Notes: a model not told the origin generated them from the letters alone. DNA of 64,000 bases from JACMLD01 sp038207265 (GCA_038207265.1 JBBQZZ010000001.1:682001-746000); one strand, 5' to 3'. Shown: positions 43,944-53,644, counted from the stretch's first letter. Numbers and translations are program-made.

Positions 43944-44687
43944 ATGAAGATATTAGTCTGCATCAGCAAAACGCCGGATACCACCGCAAAAATAGCTTTC
44001 ACTGATAACAATACGAAATTCGCTACAGAAGGTGTACAGTGGATCATCAATCCGTATGATGAATGGTATGCGCTGGTACGGGCACTTGAACTGAAAGAAA
44101 AAGACCCGTCTATTGGTTTGCACCTGGTTAACGTAGGATTGCCTGATGCAGATCCTATTATACGTAAGGCCCTTGCCCTGGGCGGAGATGAAGCCATAAG
44201 GGTGAATGCGGATAGTCATGACAGTTATTATATAGCATCGCAAATTGCAGCAGTTGCCAAATCGGGCGGATATGACCTGATTTTTACCGGCAAAGAAACC
44301 ATCGATTACAATGGTTCTTCAATTGGCGGTATGCTGGCCGAACTACTGGAGTTACCATATGTATCACTGGCTACTAAGTTTGACCTGGATGGTACAACGG
44401 CTACCATTACACGAGAAATTGAAGGGGGTGAAGAAATTTGTGAAGCCAGCCTGCCCCTGGTAGTGAGCTGCCAGAAAGGAATGGCGGAACAACGCATTCC
44501 CAATATGAAAGGTATCATGGGTGCCCGTACAAAACCGTTGAAAGTGATGGAACCTGTGCGTTCAGATTCTTTAACGGCCATCGACAGTTTTGAGTTGCCA
44601 GCTGCCAAAGCGGGTGTGAAATTAGTGCCTGCAGATAACCCGGCTGAACTGGTTCGGTTGCTTCATGAAGAAGCGAAAGTGATATAA
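43944..44687 (+). CDS. etfB: Electron transfer flavoprotein subunit beta
   Basis: 247 residues. With EtfA it passes electrons from acyl-CoA dehydrogenases and other flavoenzymes to the respiratory chain. Family features: MKILVCISKTPDTTAKIAF, INPYDEWYALVRALELKE, ALALGGDEAIRV and the ETF-beta signature FTGKETIDYNGSSIGGMLAE with ADP/AMP-binding residues, then LVVSCQKGMAEQRIPNMKGI. Normal length. The alpha subunit gene follows after 171 bases. Confidence 0.96.
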   Translation: MKILVCISKTPDTTAKIAFTDNNTKFATEGVQWIINPYDEWYALVRALELKEKDPSIGLHLVNVGLPDADPIIRKALALGGDEAIRVNADSHDSYYIASQIAAVAKSGGYDLIFTGKETIDYNGSSIGGMLAELLELPYVSLATKFDLDGTTATITREIEGGEEICEASLPLVVSCQKGMAEQRIPNMKGIMGARTKPLKVMEPVRSDSLTAIDSFELPAAKAGVKLVPADNPAELVRLLHEEAKVI

Positions 44688-44707
44688 AATAATATGGAAA
44701 TGTGAAA

Positions 44708-44729
44708 ACCTGCCAGTCGGCAGGCAGGT
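44708..44729. repeat. ACCTGCC/GGCAGGT hairpin between etfB and etfA
   Basis: ACCTGCC (44708-44714) and GGCAGGT (44723-44729) form a 7-bp perfect stem with an 8-base loop that can pair in register with a second GGCAGG. It sits in the 171-base gap inside the etf unit and has no T-run, so it is not a standard terminator. It resembles dispersed CCTGCC/GGCAGG repeats of Bacteroidota genomes. Confidence 0.5.
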
Positions 44730-44858
44730 ATGAAAATTACATTTCCCCGCTGTGTTAAATCATTACTTAAGTTCTTTTAGAAAATTAAATTATCATCGGA
44801 GTTGCCAGGAGTGAAGCATTCATCATATTCCGCATCTCCACATTATCTAATTAAGATT

Positions 44859-45815
44859 ATGAGTGTATTAATATTCATAGACCAGGCAGAGGGCCATGTA
44901 AAAAAGGGTTCACTGGAAGCAATCAGCTATGGTGCTAAACTGGCTGAACAATTATCCACCACCGCGGAAGGTATTGTATTGGGCAACAGCAATGAAGATC
45001 TGGCTGCTTTGGGCAAATATGGAGTCAAAAAAATTCATCATGCAAAAAATGATGTATTCAACAATTTTGATGCACAGGTCTATACCAAAGTTATTGCACA
45101 GGCAGTTGAAGCAAGTGCTGCCACAATAATTGTTTTCTCCAATAATACAGATGGCAAGGCCATTGCACCACGTTTATCAGTTCGTCTCAAAGCTGGCCTG
45201 GTGGCAGGTGCGGTTGAATTACCCAATACAACTAATGGTTTTGTTGTGAAAAAAAATGTCTTCAGTGGAAAAGCGTTTGTAAACATTTCAGTTACTACTC
45301 CTGTAAAAATAATATCACTCAGTCCGAACTCGTATAAAATTACCGAATCATCGGGCACCGCGGAAGTAGTTGCATTGAATGCAACACCCGAGAACGGCAA
45401 AATAAAAGTTACTGCTGTAAATAAAGTAACCGGTGAAGTTCCATTGAGTGAAGCAGAAATAGTTGTAAGTGGTGGTCGCGGTTTAAAAGGTCCTGAGAAC
45501 TGGGGTATGATTGAGGAACTTGCAAAATTATTGCATGCGGCAACGGCTTGTAGTCGCCCGGTCGCAGATATTCATTGGCGCCCGCATCATGAACATGTTG
45601 GACAAACGGGTTTGGCCATTGCACCAAATTTATATATCGCCATTGGCATTTCTGGTGCCATCCAGCACCTGGCAGGTGTAAACAGGAGTAAAGTAATTGT
45701 TGTGATCAATAAAGATCCCGAAGCTCCTTTTTTCAAAGCAGCCGATTACGGAATTGTGGGAGATGCTTTTGAGGTAGTTCCAAAAATGATAGAAGCAGTA
45801 AAACAAATGAAGTAA
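44859..45815 (+). CDS. etfA: Electron transfer flavoprotein subunit alpha
   Basis: 318 residues from ATG 44859 (MSVLIFIDQAEGHVKKGSLE); the longer frame to 44802 lacks support. The C-terminal FAD domain is complete: VVSGGRGLKGPENWGMIEEL, ATACSRPVADIHWRPHHEHV, GQTGLAIAPNLYIAIGISG and AIQHLAGVNRSKVIVVINKD. Partner of EtfB, with which it makes a heterodimer carrying FAD. Could serve the acyl-CoA metabolism of this organism; no acyl-CoA dehydrogenase is in the window. Confidence 0.96.
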   Translation: MSVLIFIDQAEGHVKKGSLEAISYGAKLAEQLSTTAEGIVLGNSNEDLAALGKYGVKKIHHAKNDVFNNFDAQVYTKVIAQAVEASAATIIVFSNNTDGKAIAPRLSVRLKAGLVAGAVELPNTTNGFVVKKNVFSGKAFVNISVTTPVKIISLSPNSYKITESSGTAEVVALNATPENGKIKVTAVNKVTGEVPLSEAEIVVSGGRGLKGPENWGMIEELAKLLHAATACSRPVADIHWRPHHEHVGQTGLAIAPNLYIAIGISGAIQHLAGVNRSKVIVVINKDPEAPFFKAADYGIVGDAFEVVPKMIEAVKQMK

Positions 45816-46177
45816 TATTTCGATCCATTTACACAGCCAATGTACAGTGGGTTAATTGCGATTAAGGGTTGCAGTCATAATCCCATTCTATTTCATCCCC
45901 TGTTTACAATTGGGTTGCTTGTAAGGTTGCAATTTTTTTACCTTAAATTTTCAACAGACCCACCATTCCATATAACGTATAATTGGATCCTGTATAAGTA
46001 GGTTGTTCGGAGCTTTCAGCATCCGCCTGCAATAAGATGATTTTTTATTACATTGCAGTTTGAGTGTGTCCCGGCATTGAAAACACAGCTGGTGCATCGT
46101 TGCCGCCTGCCCCGTACAAGATGCGGGGTCGCACACTTCTGCAGTAAATCAATATTCAACGCCGTTTAATCAGCATT
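45816..46177. other. Intergenic with a CCCCGTA/TGCGGGG hairpin
   Basis: 362 bases without a supported gene. The notable structure is CCCCGTA-CAAGA-TGCGGGG at 46110-46128, a 7-bp stem (one wobble pair) about 50 bases upstream of pgi, in a locally GC-rich patch unlike its surroundings. It has no T-run, so is more likely a dispersed repeat or leader structure than a terminator. Confidence 0.45.
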
Positions 46178-47830
46178 ATGTTTCCACGCATCGATCCAAC
46201 AAAAACCAACGCCTGGCTTCAGTTACAACAGCATTATGATAGTAAAATGAAACAGGCAACGCTAAGGCATTTGTTTGGGGATGGGGAGAACAGGTTTGAA
46301 AAATATTCAATTCATTTCGGCGATATCTTATTTGACTATTCAAAAAACATCATCACGGATGCAACATTGGAACTGCTGCAACAATTGGCCGCTGAATGCC
46401 AGTTACCAGTCGCAATCAAAGCCATGTTTTCCGGTGAAAAGATCAATGAAACTGAAAATCGTTCGGTCTTACATATTGCATTGAGAAACCTTACTGATCA
46501 ACCCATTAACAGCGATGGCAACGATGTAATGCCAGGGGTGAGAAAAGTCTTGCAGCAAATGAAAGACTTTTGCAACCGGATTCACAGTGGCGAATGGAGG
46601 GGCTATACGGGAAAGGAAATAAAATATATCGTCAACATCGGCATTGGTGGAAGCGATCTGGGTCCGGTAATGGTTACCGAGGCGCTCAAACCTTACCAGG
46701 TAAAAAATATCAAGCCTTTTTTTGTTTCCAATGTAGATGCCACACACATCGCGGAAACTTTAAAACTGGTTAACCCGGAAGAAACCCTTTTCCTGATTGC
46801 TTCCAAAACTTTTACTACCCAGGAAACAATGACCAATGCCCATACGGCACGGGAATGGTTCTTAGCGTCAGCCAAAGATGAAAAATACATCGCCAAACAT
46901 TTTGCGGCCCTTTCCACCAATGAAAAAGATGTCGTAAAATTTGGCATTGACAGATCCAACATGTTTGAGTTCTGGGATTGGGTAGGCGGACGCTACTCAC
47001 TCTGGAGTGCAATTGGCTTATCCATTGCATTAACCGTAGGTTTTGAAAATTTTGAAGACTTACTGAGAGGCGCACACGAAACGGATAAACATTTTGAAAA
47101 TACCGCGCCGGATAAAAATATCCCGGTAATAATGGCATTGATAGGCTTATGGTATACCAATTTTTTTGGTTCGCAAACGGAAGCCATACTTCCCTATGAT
47201 CAATACATGCACAGGTTCCCCGCTTATTTTCAACAGGGTAATATGGAAAGCAATGGAAAACATGTGGATCGCAATGGCAAAAAAACAATTCAACATACCG
47301 GACCCGTTATCTGGGGAGAACCCGGCACCAATGGACAACATGCCTTTTACCAATTGATACACCAGGGCACGCTGCTGATTCCCTGTGATTTTATTGCACC
47401 TGCCATCAGTCACAATCCTATAGGTGATCACCACAATAAGCTGTTATCAAATTTCTTTGCGCAAACAGAAGCATTGATGAATGGAAAGTCCGCGGGTGAA
47501 GCGAGGGCAGAACTGGTAAAAGCCGGAATGGATGAAGAAGCCATCACAAAATTATTGCCCCATAAAGTTTTTGAAGGCAACCGACCCACCAACTCTTTTT
47601 TGGTAAAAAAAATCACCCCGTATACACTCGGCCAGCTCATAGCATTGTATGAACATAAAATATTTGTACAGGGAGTTATCTGGAATATTTTTAGTTTCGA
47701 TCAATGGGGTGTTGAACTTGGTAAACAACTAGCAGGGAAAATTTTACCAGAGCTTGAAAACAACTTAGTCATTGATTCACACGATAGTTCTACCAATGGA
47801 CTAATAAATGTTTTTAAGCAAATGCGGTAA
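46178..47830 (+). CDS. pgi: Glucose-6-phosphate isomerase
   Basis: 550 residues, interconverting glucose 6-phosphate and fructose 6-phosphate. PGI signatures: YIVNIGIGGSDLGPVMVTEA, FVSNVDATHIAETL, FLIASKTFTTQETMTNAHTA, WDWVGGRYSLWSAIGLSIAL, LPYDQYMHRFPAYFQQGNME with SNGKHVDRNG, and FSFDQWGVELGKQLAGKIL. Catalytic Glu is in FQQGNMESNGK, His in LIHQGT-type segment. Full length with normal spacing. Stands alone. Confidence 0.97.
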   Translation: MFPRIDPTKTNAWLQLQQHYDSKMKQATLRHLFGDGENRFEKYSIHFGDILFDYSKNIITDATLELLQQLAAECQLPVAIKAMFSGEKINETENRSVLHIALRNLTDQPINSDGNDVMPGVRKVLQQMKDFCNRIHSGEWRGYTGKEIKYIVNIGIGGSDLGPVMVTEALKPYQVKNIKPFFVSNVDATHIAETLKLVNPEETLFLIASKTFTTQETMTNAHTAREWFLASAKDEKYIAKHFAALSTNEKDVVKFGIDRSNMFEFWDWVGGRYSLWSAIGLSIALTVGFENFEDLLRGAHETDKHFENTAPDKNIPVIMALIGLWYTNFFGSQTEAILPYDQYMHRFPAYFQQGNMESNGKHVDRNGKKTIQHTGPVIWGEPGTNGQHAFYQLIHQGTLLIPCDFIAPAISHNPIGDHHNKLLSNFFAQTEALMNGKSAGEARAELVKAGMDEEAITKLLPHKVFEGNRPTNSFLVKKITPYTLGQLIALYEHKIFVQGVIWNIFSFDQWGVELGKQLAGKILPELENNLVIDSHDSSTNGLINVFKQMR

Positions 47831-47866
47831 CAGATTACAACTTCATTTACGCCGGCTGTATTGTTA

Positions 47867-48364
47867 CTATTGCACTGCCGGCAATTGTAAAGGAATAATA
47901 CTATCAATTTTCAGGAACATCGTTTTCTTTTTATAAATACCAGACAATAATATTTCCCCGCTTTTAATTCTTTGTGGAGGGTTCATTTTTATGTTCGCCG
48001 GGATGAGTCGCAGCAGGGACAGTATGTTTTTCTCCGGAACGCGAATGATAATTTTTTGATTGTTGGAAGTACTGGATCCAATTTCGATCACCTTTCTTTC
48101 ATCGAACGCTGTTATGACACTATAAACCCTTCCATCTAACCAGGCTGTTTTCCAGCGCACCGTATCTTTCAATTGTTTTGATTCAACATAAATCCTGTAC
48201 AAAGTATCCGTTTGCAGGTAAACAGGATTGCCATTCGTATCAATTGGCACGTTCCCCCGTTGTTGAACAGCACTGTAAGCATGTAATCTTACAATGCCAT
48301 TTTGATGCTGTGCACTGGAAAATAAATGCATCAACAATAATAAAAAGAAAAAAAAGTATTTCAT
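47867..48364 (-). CDS. Hypothetical exported protein
   Basis: 165 residues with signal peptide MKYFFFFLLLLMHLFSSAQH. The rest is predicted beta-rich (NGIVRLHAYSAVQQRGNVPI, TLYRIYVESKQLKDTVRWKT, EILLSGIYKKKTMFLKIDSI). No family recognised. It lies downstream of the large type IX secreted protein, separated from it by a terminator hairpin, so has its own promoter. Confidence 0.75.
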   Translation of the reverse strand: MKYFFFFLLLLMHLFSSAQHQNGIVRLHAYSAVQQRGNVPIDTNGNPVYLQTDTLYRIYVESKQLKDTVRWKTAWLDGRVYSVITAFDERKVIEIGSSTSNNQKIIIRVPEKNILSLLRLIPANIKMNPPQRIKSGEILLSGIYKKKTMFLKIDSIIPLQLPAVQ

Positions 48365-48381
48365 TCAAACAGTGTAGAGAT

Positions 48382-48418
48382 AAAAAAAGGCTGACCTATT
48401 GAAAGATCAACCTTTTTT
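48382..48418 (-). terminator. Rho-independent terminator after the BNR-repeat protein gene
   Basis: AAAAAAGGCTGA...TCAACCTTTTTT forms a stem of about eleven pairs including a G-T wobble, flanked by A and T runs on both sides, so it can work in either direction. It lies 15 bases after the stop at 48433. Confidence 0.75.
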
Positions 48419-48432
48419 ACAGAATTTTGTAC

Positions 48433-51400
48433 TTATTGCTTCAAAACTTTATTGGTATACCATTTACCATCTACTCTTGTTCTTAACAGGTATGTACCGG
48501 CGAACAGTTGTGTACCCGATAAATCCAGCCGTATATTGGTAGTTGCTGCAGCTTCATTACTATAAACTTTCTTACCATCCATACTCACCAATTCATTGTA
48601 TAATTTTTCCTTTGGCAATCTCGCCAGCCGGATATCAATGGTTGAATGGAATGGATTATTAATTAAACGAAGATTTTGCCTGATGTCAGCAATTCTGACC
48701 AGTACTGTTTTACTCATTACAAATTTACCATCCATGTCCACCATTTTCAGGCGATAGTAATTAAACTCGTTCAGTTCGTTGTCAGTAAAATGATAGTTCC
48801 GCTCAGAAGAACTGTTGCCAGCCGCAGTTACTGTCCCTATTGAGTAATAGTTAACTCCATCAGCTGATTTTTGTATTTCGAACAGTTTTGAGTTCTGTTC
48901 AGAGCTGGTAGTCCAGTTTAAGAGAATGTTTTTATTATTAAGACCTGCATCAAACGAAAGTAACGTAACAGGTAAGGCCACATTGGCATCAACCAGGAAA
49001 AATTTGGAAAATCCTGTGAAGGAAGCAGTGAACAAATAACCTGTACCAAATGCCGCAAAAGAAGTGCTGCCTGCAATGATTGTATTACCTCCATTGGCTG
49101 CAGCCATTGTAGCAGCAGTGGTTTTGGCCATCCTTAAAGTGCCCGGTGCTTTTCCGGCAAGTTCAGCGGCAGTATAGTAAAGGCCAACCGTATACGATGC
49201 GCCGGCATTTGTTGCAGGTGTTATCTCTATCACTTTTTGAGAACGCAGGCCTCCGGAAAAACCCTGCCATGTATTGCCTGCATCAAATACATTGGACAGA
49301 ACACAACCCAAATCTGCGGAAACATTTGAAAGACTATTGATAACATTGGCAGTAGTGGGCGCATAAAAATAATTGCTGCCACTACCTGCTATGTATTCAG
49401 TCTTATTGATATTGATGACTGTTTCAATTGGATTTCCCGGCAAACCAAAACCAAATTGAACGGCGGGCTTATAACCATTGCCAAATGCACCCACTAATGC
49501 AGGATTATAGGAATTGCTGCAAGTGATATTATCCTGCCAGAAAAAATTTGCCTGGCTTGCAGTTCCACCGTCGGGTGAACCCAGTACAACATCCGATAAC
49601 TGGGTACCGTCAGTACTTCCATTATCATAACAAATTTCAACAACCAGGTTACTTATACCATCCCACACAAATGGATTATCGAGCGTAAAATTATTTAGTC
49701 CGTTTACGGTTGAATAAGATGCAAGTGCTTTTACATTGCTTACAGGAACAATTGTTAACGTAGATCCGTCTACCAAATTATCAACATTGGTTGTACCCAT
49801 GCCTATATTAAGATTCAGATACGGTTTAGTACTATGTTTCTGAAGATAGATACCAAACGTATTTATTTGTCCACCGGTAAAGCCTGCCGCTATCAATTCG
49901 CTTGCCTTGTACAGCATTTCTGATCGCTGACCGGATAATTTCGAATTAAATGGAAAAGAACCTGCTGTATTACCCAGAAAAAAACTTTGTGTCATCACGT
50001 TGGCGGTTCCGGCCGATGGAAGCGCTGGTGCGGCATCGTTATCTTTAATATCAAATGAATAGGTCTGCGGTGCAACTGCTCTTGTTGCGTTAGTAGTACC
50101 AGATAATATATATTCCAGTACAAAATTTTCAGTCCCTTCAGCTTCCGCGTCGTTATAAACTCTTATACTTATGGTCTTTGAAGCAGCCGAACCATTGACA
50201 AACGTGACTGTATTCGACGGACTTGCAAAATTGCCATTGGTAGTGAAATCAAAATCAACACCCTGGGTTGCAGTATTGCCAGCCTGCACGTCCAATGTCA
50301 CTATCGCGTCGCCAACAGGTGCATTTTCAATCAGCATATTTACAGTATAGTCCGTATAATTTCTGCAACCTGTTGTTGCACTGGTCAGTTCCACTTTCGA
50401 GCTCAGTCCTTTTTCAAATGATATACCCGGAACTGAAGAGACCGGGATGTTTGTGGTGAATATACCACGTCCATGGGTAGCCGCAGCAAGTAACCGGTCT
50501 GTGGAACGGTATTGCAGCATGTCAACTCTTGCGTTTGCAAAACCATTGTTAGTGGGTTGCCAGTCCGTAGCAGCGGCATTCAGGTTATCTGTAGACCATA
50601 CACCCAGTTCGGTTGCTAATATCAGCCAATCAGAATTACGAGGATCAAACATGGCCCAGTGAACCGGCATATCCGGTAGATTGCCAATATCATTTGTCCA
50701 GGTAGGCGAACCCGATAAAGCGTTATTGGTTTCCAAAACAGAATTGGCACCATAATTTGTAAAAGTGATTACAATATGATTTTCATTGGCGGGATCGATT
50801 GCTATGGATGAGACAGATGCGGAAGGGCTTCCACCGGTTTTGATAGTGGTAACAACGGGTGTTGATGTATTTGTATTGTCAACCCTCACAACAGCGCCAT
50901 TGTTGAATCCAAAGTATACCCGGTTGCTGGTAACGGGTGAAACAGTTACGTTTCGAATGGTAGCAGCCGGAAAACCTGCGGGATTGAAAGTTTGAAAGGC
51001 TCCATTCGTTGCAGGTGAAGTCCAGCGAAAATAAACCCCTGCGGCAGAAGCGCCGTATAAATATTTACCGGCATTATCATAATCAGTTGGATTGATAAAA
51101 GATCCGCCTGCGAAAGAACTTTGCGTTGAAGTTGTCCATCCATCTGCAGTAACAATATAATTATTATTGGTATTACCTGGTACCTGAACCAACTGGATGT
51201 TACCATTCTCCTGATCAATATGAGTAAATCCTCCATCTCCGCCTGTCAAACTGGTCCCCGCACCCAAACCCGCTGCTGTTAACCGGTGTGTTCCATTGTC
51301 CTGCGCGCCTCCTATTAAGTAGTTGGTAATGGTAGGATGTATGGCAACCGAATAATATTGTGTTACATCATAACCAGAATTCTTACTGCTCCAGGTTGGT

Positions 51401-52818
51401 TTGGTGGGCAGGGTTGAGTTTGCATTGAGTGTTCTGAATATACCGCCATCTGTTGCCCACAATGCAATGGAAGAACTTCCTGGTTGATAAATAATATTGT
51501 GATGATCCGCATGAATATTTTGCGCTGCTGCAAATCCGGGCGCATTAAAAAGTGACCATGTTGACATTTGCGTCCAGGTCAGTGCTCCATCGTCTGACCG
51601 TAACGCGTCTACTCCTCCAATGTATAATGAATTGGCATTGTTTGGATCTACTGCTGCTATTAAATCATACCATGCCTGACCTCTTGTAAAATTTGAGTTG
51701 TTTCCCTGATCAACAATAGTGGGTACAGTTCCAGCTGTCCATGTTGAAGATGAAGCATCAAATTTCTGAATAGCGGAACAATTGGCGGTACTGCTATTTT
51801 GAAACAATGCATAAACAATATTAGCATTGGATGGTGCGCAAGCCAATTCAATTCTGCCTGCAGTAATGGCCGGTGTTATATCTGTCCAGGTGGTTCCACC
51901 ATTTGAAGATTTATAAATCGAACCAGGTGCTACGATACTTCCGAAGCTGCAATACAAATCTCCATTTGCTGCAATTTCAACATCGCCGGCAGCATCATTT
52001 GCAGTAGAGGTATTGGAAGGCAAAATATTTGCAGAACTACTACCTAATACACTTGTCCATGAAACACCTTTATTAGTTGATTTCTGAAGGCCGCTTAAGG
52101 TACAAGCATAAACAATTCCGGCATTGTCAATCACTATCTTTTGAACGAATAAAAAACTATTATTGTTTGTAGAAGCCAATTGGTTCCAGTTCACTCCGCC
52201 GTCACCACTGTACCAGATTCCCAGTCCCCGCTGGAAATCAGCGTTGAACCAACCTTCACCGGTTCCGAAATACATATCCTGTTTATTGGCATTGCTTTGA
52301 GCAAAACATGAAATACCAATATTTGAAAATGCATCATTTTGTTTTGTCCACACCGGGTTTGCCACTGTGATATCAGTTGTAACCCACAGTCCGCCACCTA
52401 TACCTGCCGCCCAAACCTTCTTAAAACTTACATCGTTTAAATCATACCAAATAGCTCTTGTTCTGCCACCAATGTTATTAGGACCTCTTTCAGCCCAGGT
52501 GATGCCAGGTACAGCAGTTGCGGAAATGGCTATATTATTTTGACGGGTAAATTTTTCTTTTTGCTTCTCCCTTGCCAACAACAGTCTTTGTGTAGGAACA
52601 TAACCTAACCTGATATCTTTGGTCTTTTCAAATTCTAATTCCATTGCTTTGTCCATACCATCTTCTTCATTTTCCTCATTGATTTCCAGATGAGACTTAA
52701 CCGGGTAAACAGTTGAGTAAAGTTGAGGGCCCGTTTGTTTCCTGAAGTTAAAATGATAGACAAAAAACAGCACAGACAGTATTATTACAACCGCTGCGCC
52801 AGAGTAGATTTTCCTCAT
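48433..52818 (-). CDS. Large type IX-secreted BNR/sortilin-like repeat protein with Calx-beta domain
   Basis: 1,461 residues. N-terminal signal or anchor MRKIYSGAAVVIILSVLFFV. Residues about 100-770 are BNR/VPS10-type propeller repeats with Asp-box-like units (YSGDGGVNWNQL, STNKGVSWTSVLG, KSSNGGTTWTDITP, RSDDGALTWTQMS), the fold of exo-sialidase- or sortilin-like propellers. Near 790-890 there is a Calx-beta domain (VTLDVQAGNTATQGVDFDFT, RVYNDAEAEGTENFVLEY). Further beta domains follow, and the last 75 residues are a type A T9SS sorting domain (RLINNPFHSTIDIRL, GTYLLRTRVDGKWYTNKVLK). The protein is thus exported and attached to or released from the cell surface. No catalytic residues for a glycosidase are evident. 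A terminator follows. Confidence 0.88.
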   Translation of the reverse strand: MRKIYSGAAVVIILSVLFFVYHFNFRKQTGPQLYSTVYPVKSHLEINEENEEDGMDKAMELEFEKTKDIRLGYVPTQRLLLAREKQKEKFTRQNNIAISATAVPGITWAERGPNNIGGRTRAIWYDLNDVSFKKVWAAGIGGGLWVTTDITVANPVWTKQNDAFSNIGISCFAQSNANKQDMYFGTGEGWFNADFQRGLGIWYSGDGGVNWNQLASTNNNSFLFVQKIVIDNAGIVYACTLSGLQKSTNKGVSWTSVLGSSSANILPSNTSTANDAAGDVEIAANGDLYCSFGSIVAPGSIYKSSNGGTTWTDITPAITAGRIELACAPSNANIVYALFQNSSTANCSAIQKFDASSSTWTAGTVPTIVDQGNNSNFTRGQAWYDLIAAVDPNNANSLYIGGVDALRSDDGALTWTQMSTWSLFNAPGFAAAQNIHADHHNIIYQPGSSSIALWATDGGIFRTLNANSTLPTKPTWSSKNSGYDVTQYYSVAIHPTITNYLIGGAQDNGTHRLTAAGLGAGTSLTGGDGGFTHIDQENGNIQLVQVPGNTNNNYIVTADGWTTSTQSSFAGGSFINPTDYDNAGKYLYGASAAGVYFRWTSPATNGAFQTFNPAGFPAATIRNVTVSPVTSNRVYFGFNNGAVVRVDNTNTSTPVVTTIKTGGSPSASVSSIAIDPANENHIVITFTNYGANSVLETNNALSGSPTWTNDIGNLPDMPVHWAMFDPRNSDWLILATELGVWSTDNLNAAATDWQPTNNGFANARVDMLQYRSTDRLLAAATHGRGIFTTNIPVSSVPGISFEKGLSSKVELTSATTGCRNYTDYTVNMLIENAPVGDAIVTLDVQAGNTATQGVDFDFTTNGNFASPSNTVTFVNGSAASKTISIRVYNDAEAEGTENFVLEYILSGTTNATRAVAPQTYSFDIKDNDAAPALPSAGTANVMTQSFFLGNTAGSFPFNSKLSGQRSEMLYKASELIAAGFTGGQINTFGIYLQKHSTKPYLNLNIGMGTTNVDNLVDGSTLTIVPVSNVKALASYSTVNGLNNFTLDNPFVWDGISNLVVEICYDNGSTDGTQLSDVVLGSPDGGTASQANFFWQDNITCSNSYNPALVGAFGNGYKPAVQFGFGLPGNPIETVININKTEYIAGSGSNYFYAPTTANVINSLSNVSADLGCVLSNVFDAGNTWQGFSGGLRSQKVIEITPATNAGASYTVGLYYTAAELAGKAPGTLRMAKTTAATMAAANGGNTIIAGSTSFAAFGTGYLFTASFTGFSKFFLVDANVALPVTLLSFDAGLNNKNILLNWTTSSEQNSKLFEIQKSADGVNYYSIGTVTAAGNSSSERNYHFTDNELNEFNYYRLKMVDMDGKFVMSKTVLVRIADIRQNLRLINNPFHSTIDIRLARLPKEKLYNELVSMDGKKVYSNEAAATTNIRLDLSGTQLFAGTYLLRTRVDGKWYTNKVLKQ

Positions 52819-52850
52819 ATTGATCAGTTAATGTTGGTAGTAGCAATTAA

Positions 52851-52883
52851 AATTATGCAATTCTATTAATTAAATGCATAATT
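52851..52883. repeat. Inverted repeat upstream of the BNR-repeat protein gene
   Basis: AATTATGCA (52851-52859) and TGCATAATT (52875-52883) are exact complements with a 15-base AT-rich loop, 33-65 bases before the start codon at 52818. Could be an operator or a leader hairpin. The surrounding 300 bases (52819-53118) otherwise hold only the terminator at 53080. Confidence 0.5.
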
Positions 52884-53079
52884 CACAATAACAACTATAC
52901 CCTTTATGGTATATTCTTTATTTCCAACTTGCAAATCACCCCCTGGTATCTAACGCTTTATATTTCTTGACAAAACAGAAAAGGTAGATGGGTAAAGAAA
53001 TGAAAAGCTATCGATTTATAATGATTTATAGATTAAGAACGGGCCATTAGTATATTTATTTAGCCTCTGTAAAAAAAAA

Positions 53080-53097
53080 GCCCCTTAAATAAGGGGC
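53080..53097 (-). terminator. Rho-independent terminator of the PUR-family gene
   Basis: GCCCCTTA-AA-TAAGGGGC is a perfect 8-bp stem with a nine-base A-run on its left, read as a T-run in the minus-strand transcript. It lies 22 bases after the stop codon at 53119. Confidence 0.88.
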
Positions 53098-53118
53098 GCT
53101 CAATTTTTTTATGATGAA

Positions 53119-53565
53119 TTACCATTTATCAACTTCTTCATCGAGACTGGCAGTTGAACCATTGCTACTGGCCACCGGTATTACCGGAACCGGATCAATT
53201 TCAATTACGGGTGCTGTTGCAGCAATAGTATTAGTATTGGAAGCAACTTCTTCGCCATCTGCCTCACTTACCGGCTGATCATGGTTAAAAGCATCAAAAT
53301 CAAAATCCGGCATCAAATCTGTCTTTACATAATCAATTGCCTCTATCAATCCTTTTATAAACTTGTTGAAATCTTCTTTGTACAAAAATATCTTGTGCCT
53401 GTCGTATCCCTCGCCCTCAAATTTTTTACGACTTTCAGTAATAGTGAGATAGTAATCGTTGCTGCGGGTTGCCCGCACATCAAAAAAATACGTCCTTCTT
53501 TTACCAGCCCTGATGCGTTTGCTATAAACGCTTTCCATCCTTTTGTCGTTGTTTTCGTACGCCAC
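53119..53565 (-). CDS. PUR-family nucleic-acid-binding protein (DUF3276 type)
   Basis: 148 residues. The N-terminal 90 residues form one PUR repeat: VYSKRIRAGKRRTYFFDVRA, DYYLTITESRKKFEGEGYDR and HKIFLYKEDFNKFIKGLIEA, conserved across Bacteroidota and related to single-strand DNA/RNA-binding Pur-alpha. The C-terminal 50 residues are low complexity and acidic. GTG at 53565 is the start: the MAYENNDKRMESV N-terminus fits relatives and an ATG nine codons later would remove conserved residues. It has its own promoter and terminator. Confidence 0.93.
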   Translation of the reverse strand: MAYENNDKRMESVYSKRIRAGKRRTYFFDVRATRSNDYYLTITESRKKFEGEGYDRHKIFLYKEDFNKFIKGLIEAIDYVKTDLMPDFDFDAFNHDQPVSEADGEEVASNTNTIAATAPVIEIDPVPVIPVASSNGSTASLDEEVDKW

Positions 53566-53614
53566 AGTAGTAATTTTTTTTTACAGTTATCGAATGTTGG
53601 TTAATTATACCCTA

Positions 53615-53644
53615 CAAATATAATATTGTTTTCGAATTGGCAAA
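53615..53644 (-). promoter_or_regulatory. Promoter of the PUR-family gene (TTTG - 18 bp - TATATTTG)
   Basis: On the minus strand TATATTTG (53622-53615) matches TAnnTTTG, with TTTG (53644-53641) 18 bases upstream. The leader to the GTG at 53565 would be about 40 bases. Confidence 0.6.

Noticed and set aside
45951..46136. Minus-strand frame of 61 codons upstream of pgi
   Set aside because: Cysteine-rich, motif-free, overlaps the hairpin patch; most likely chance.
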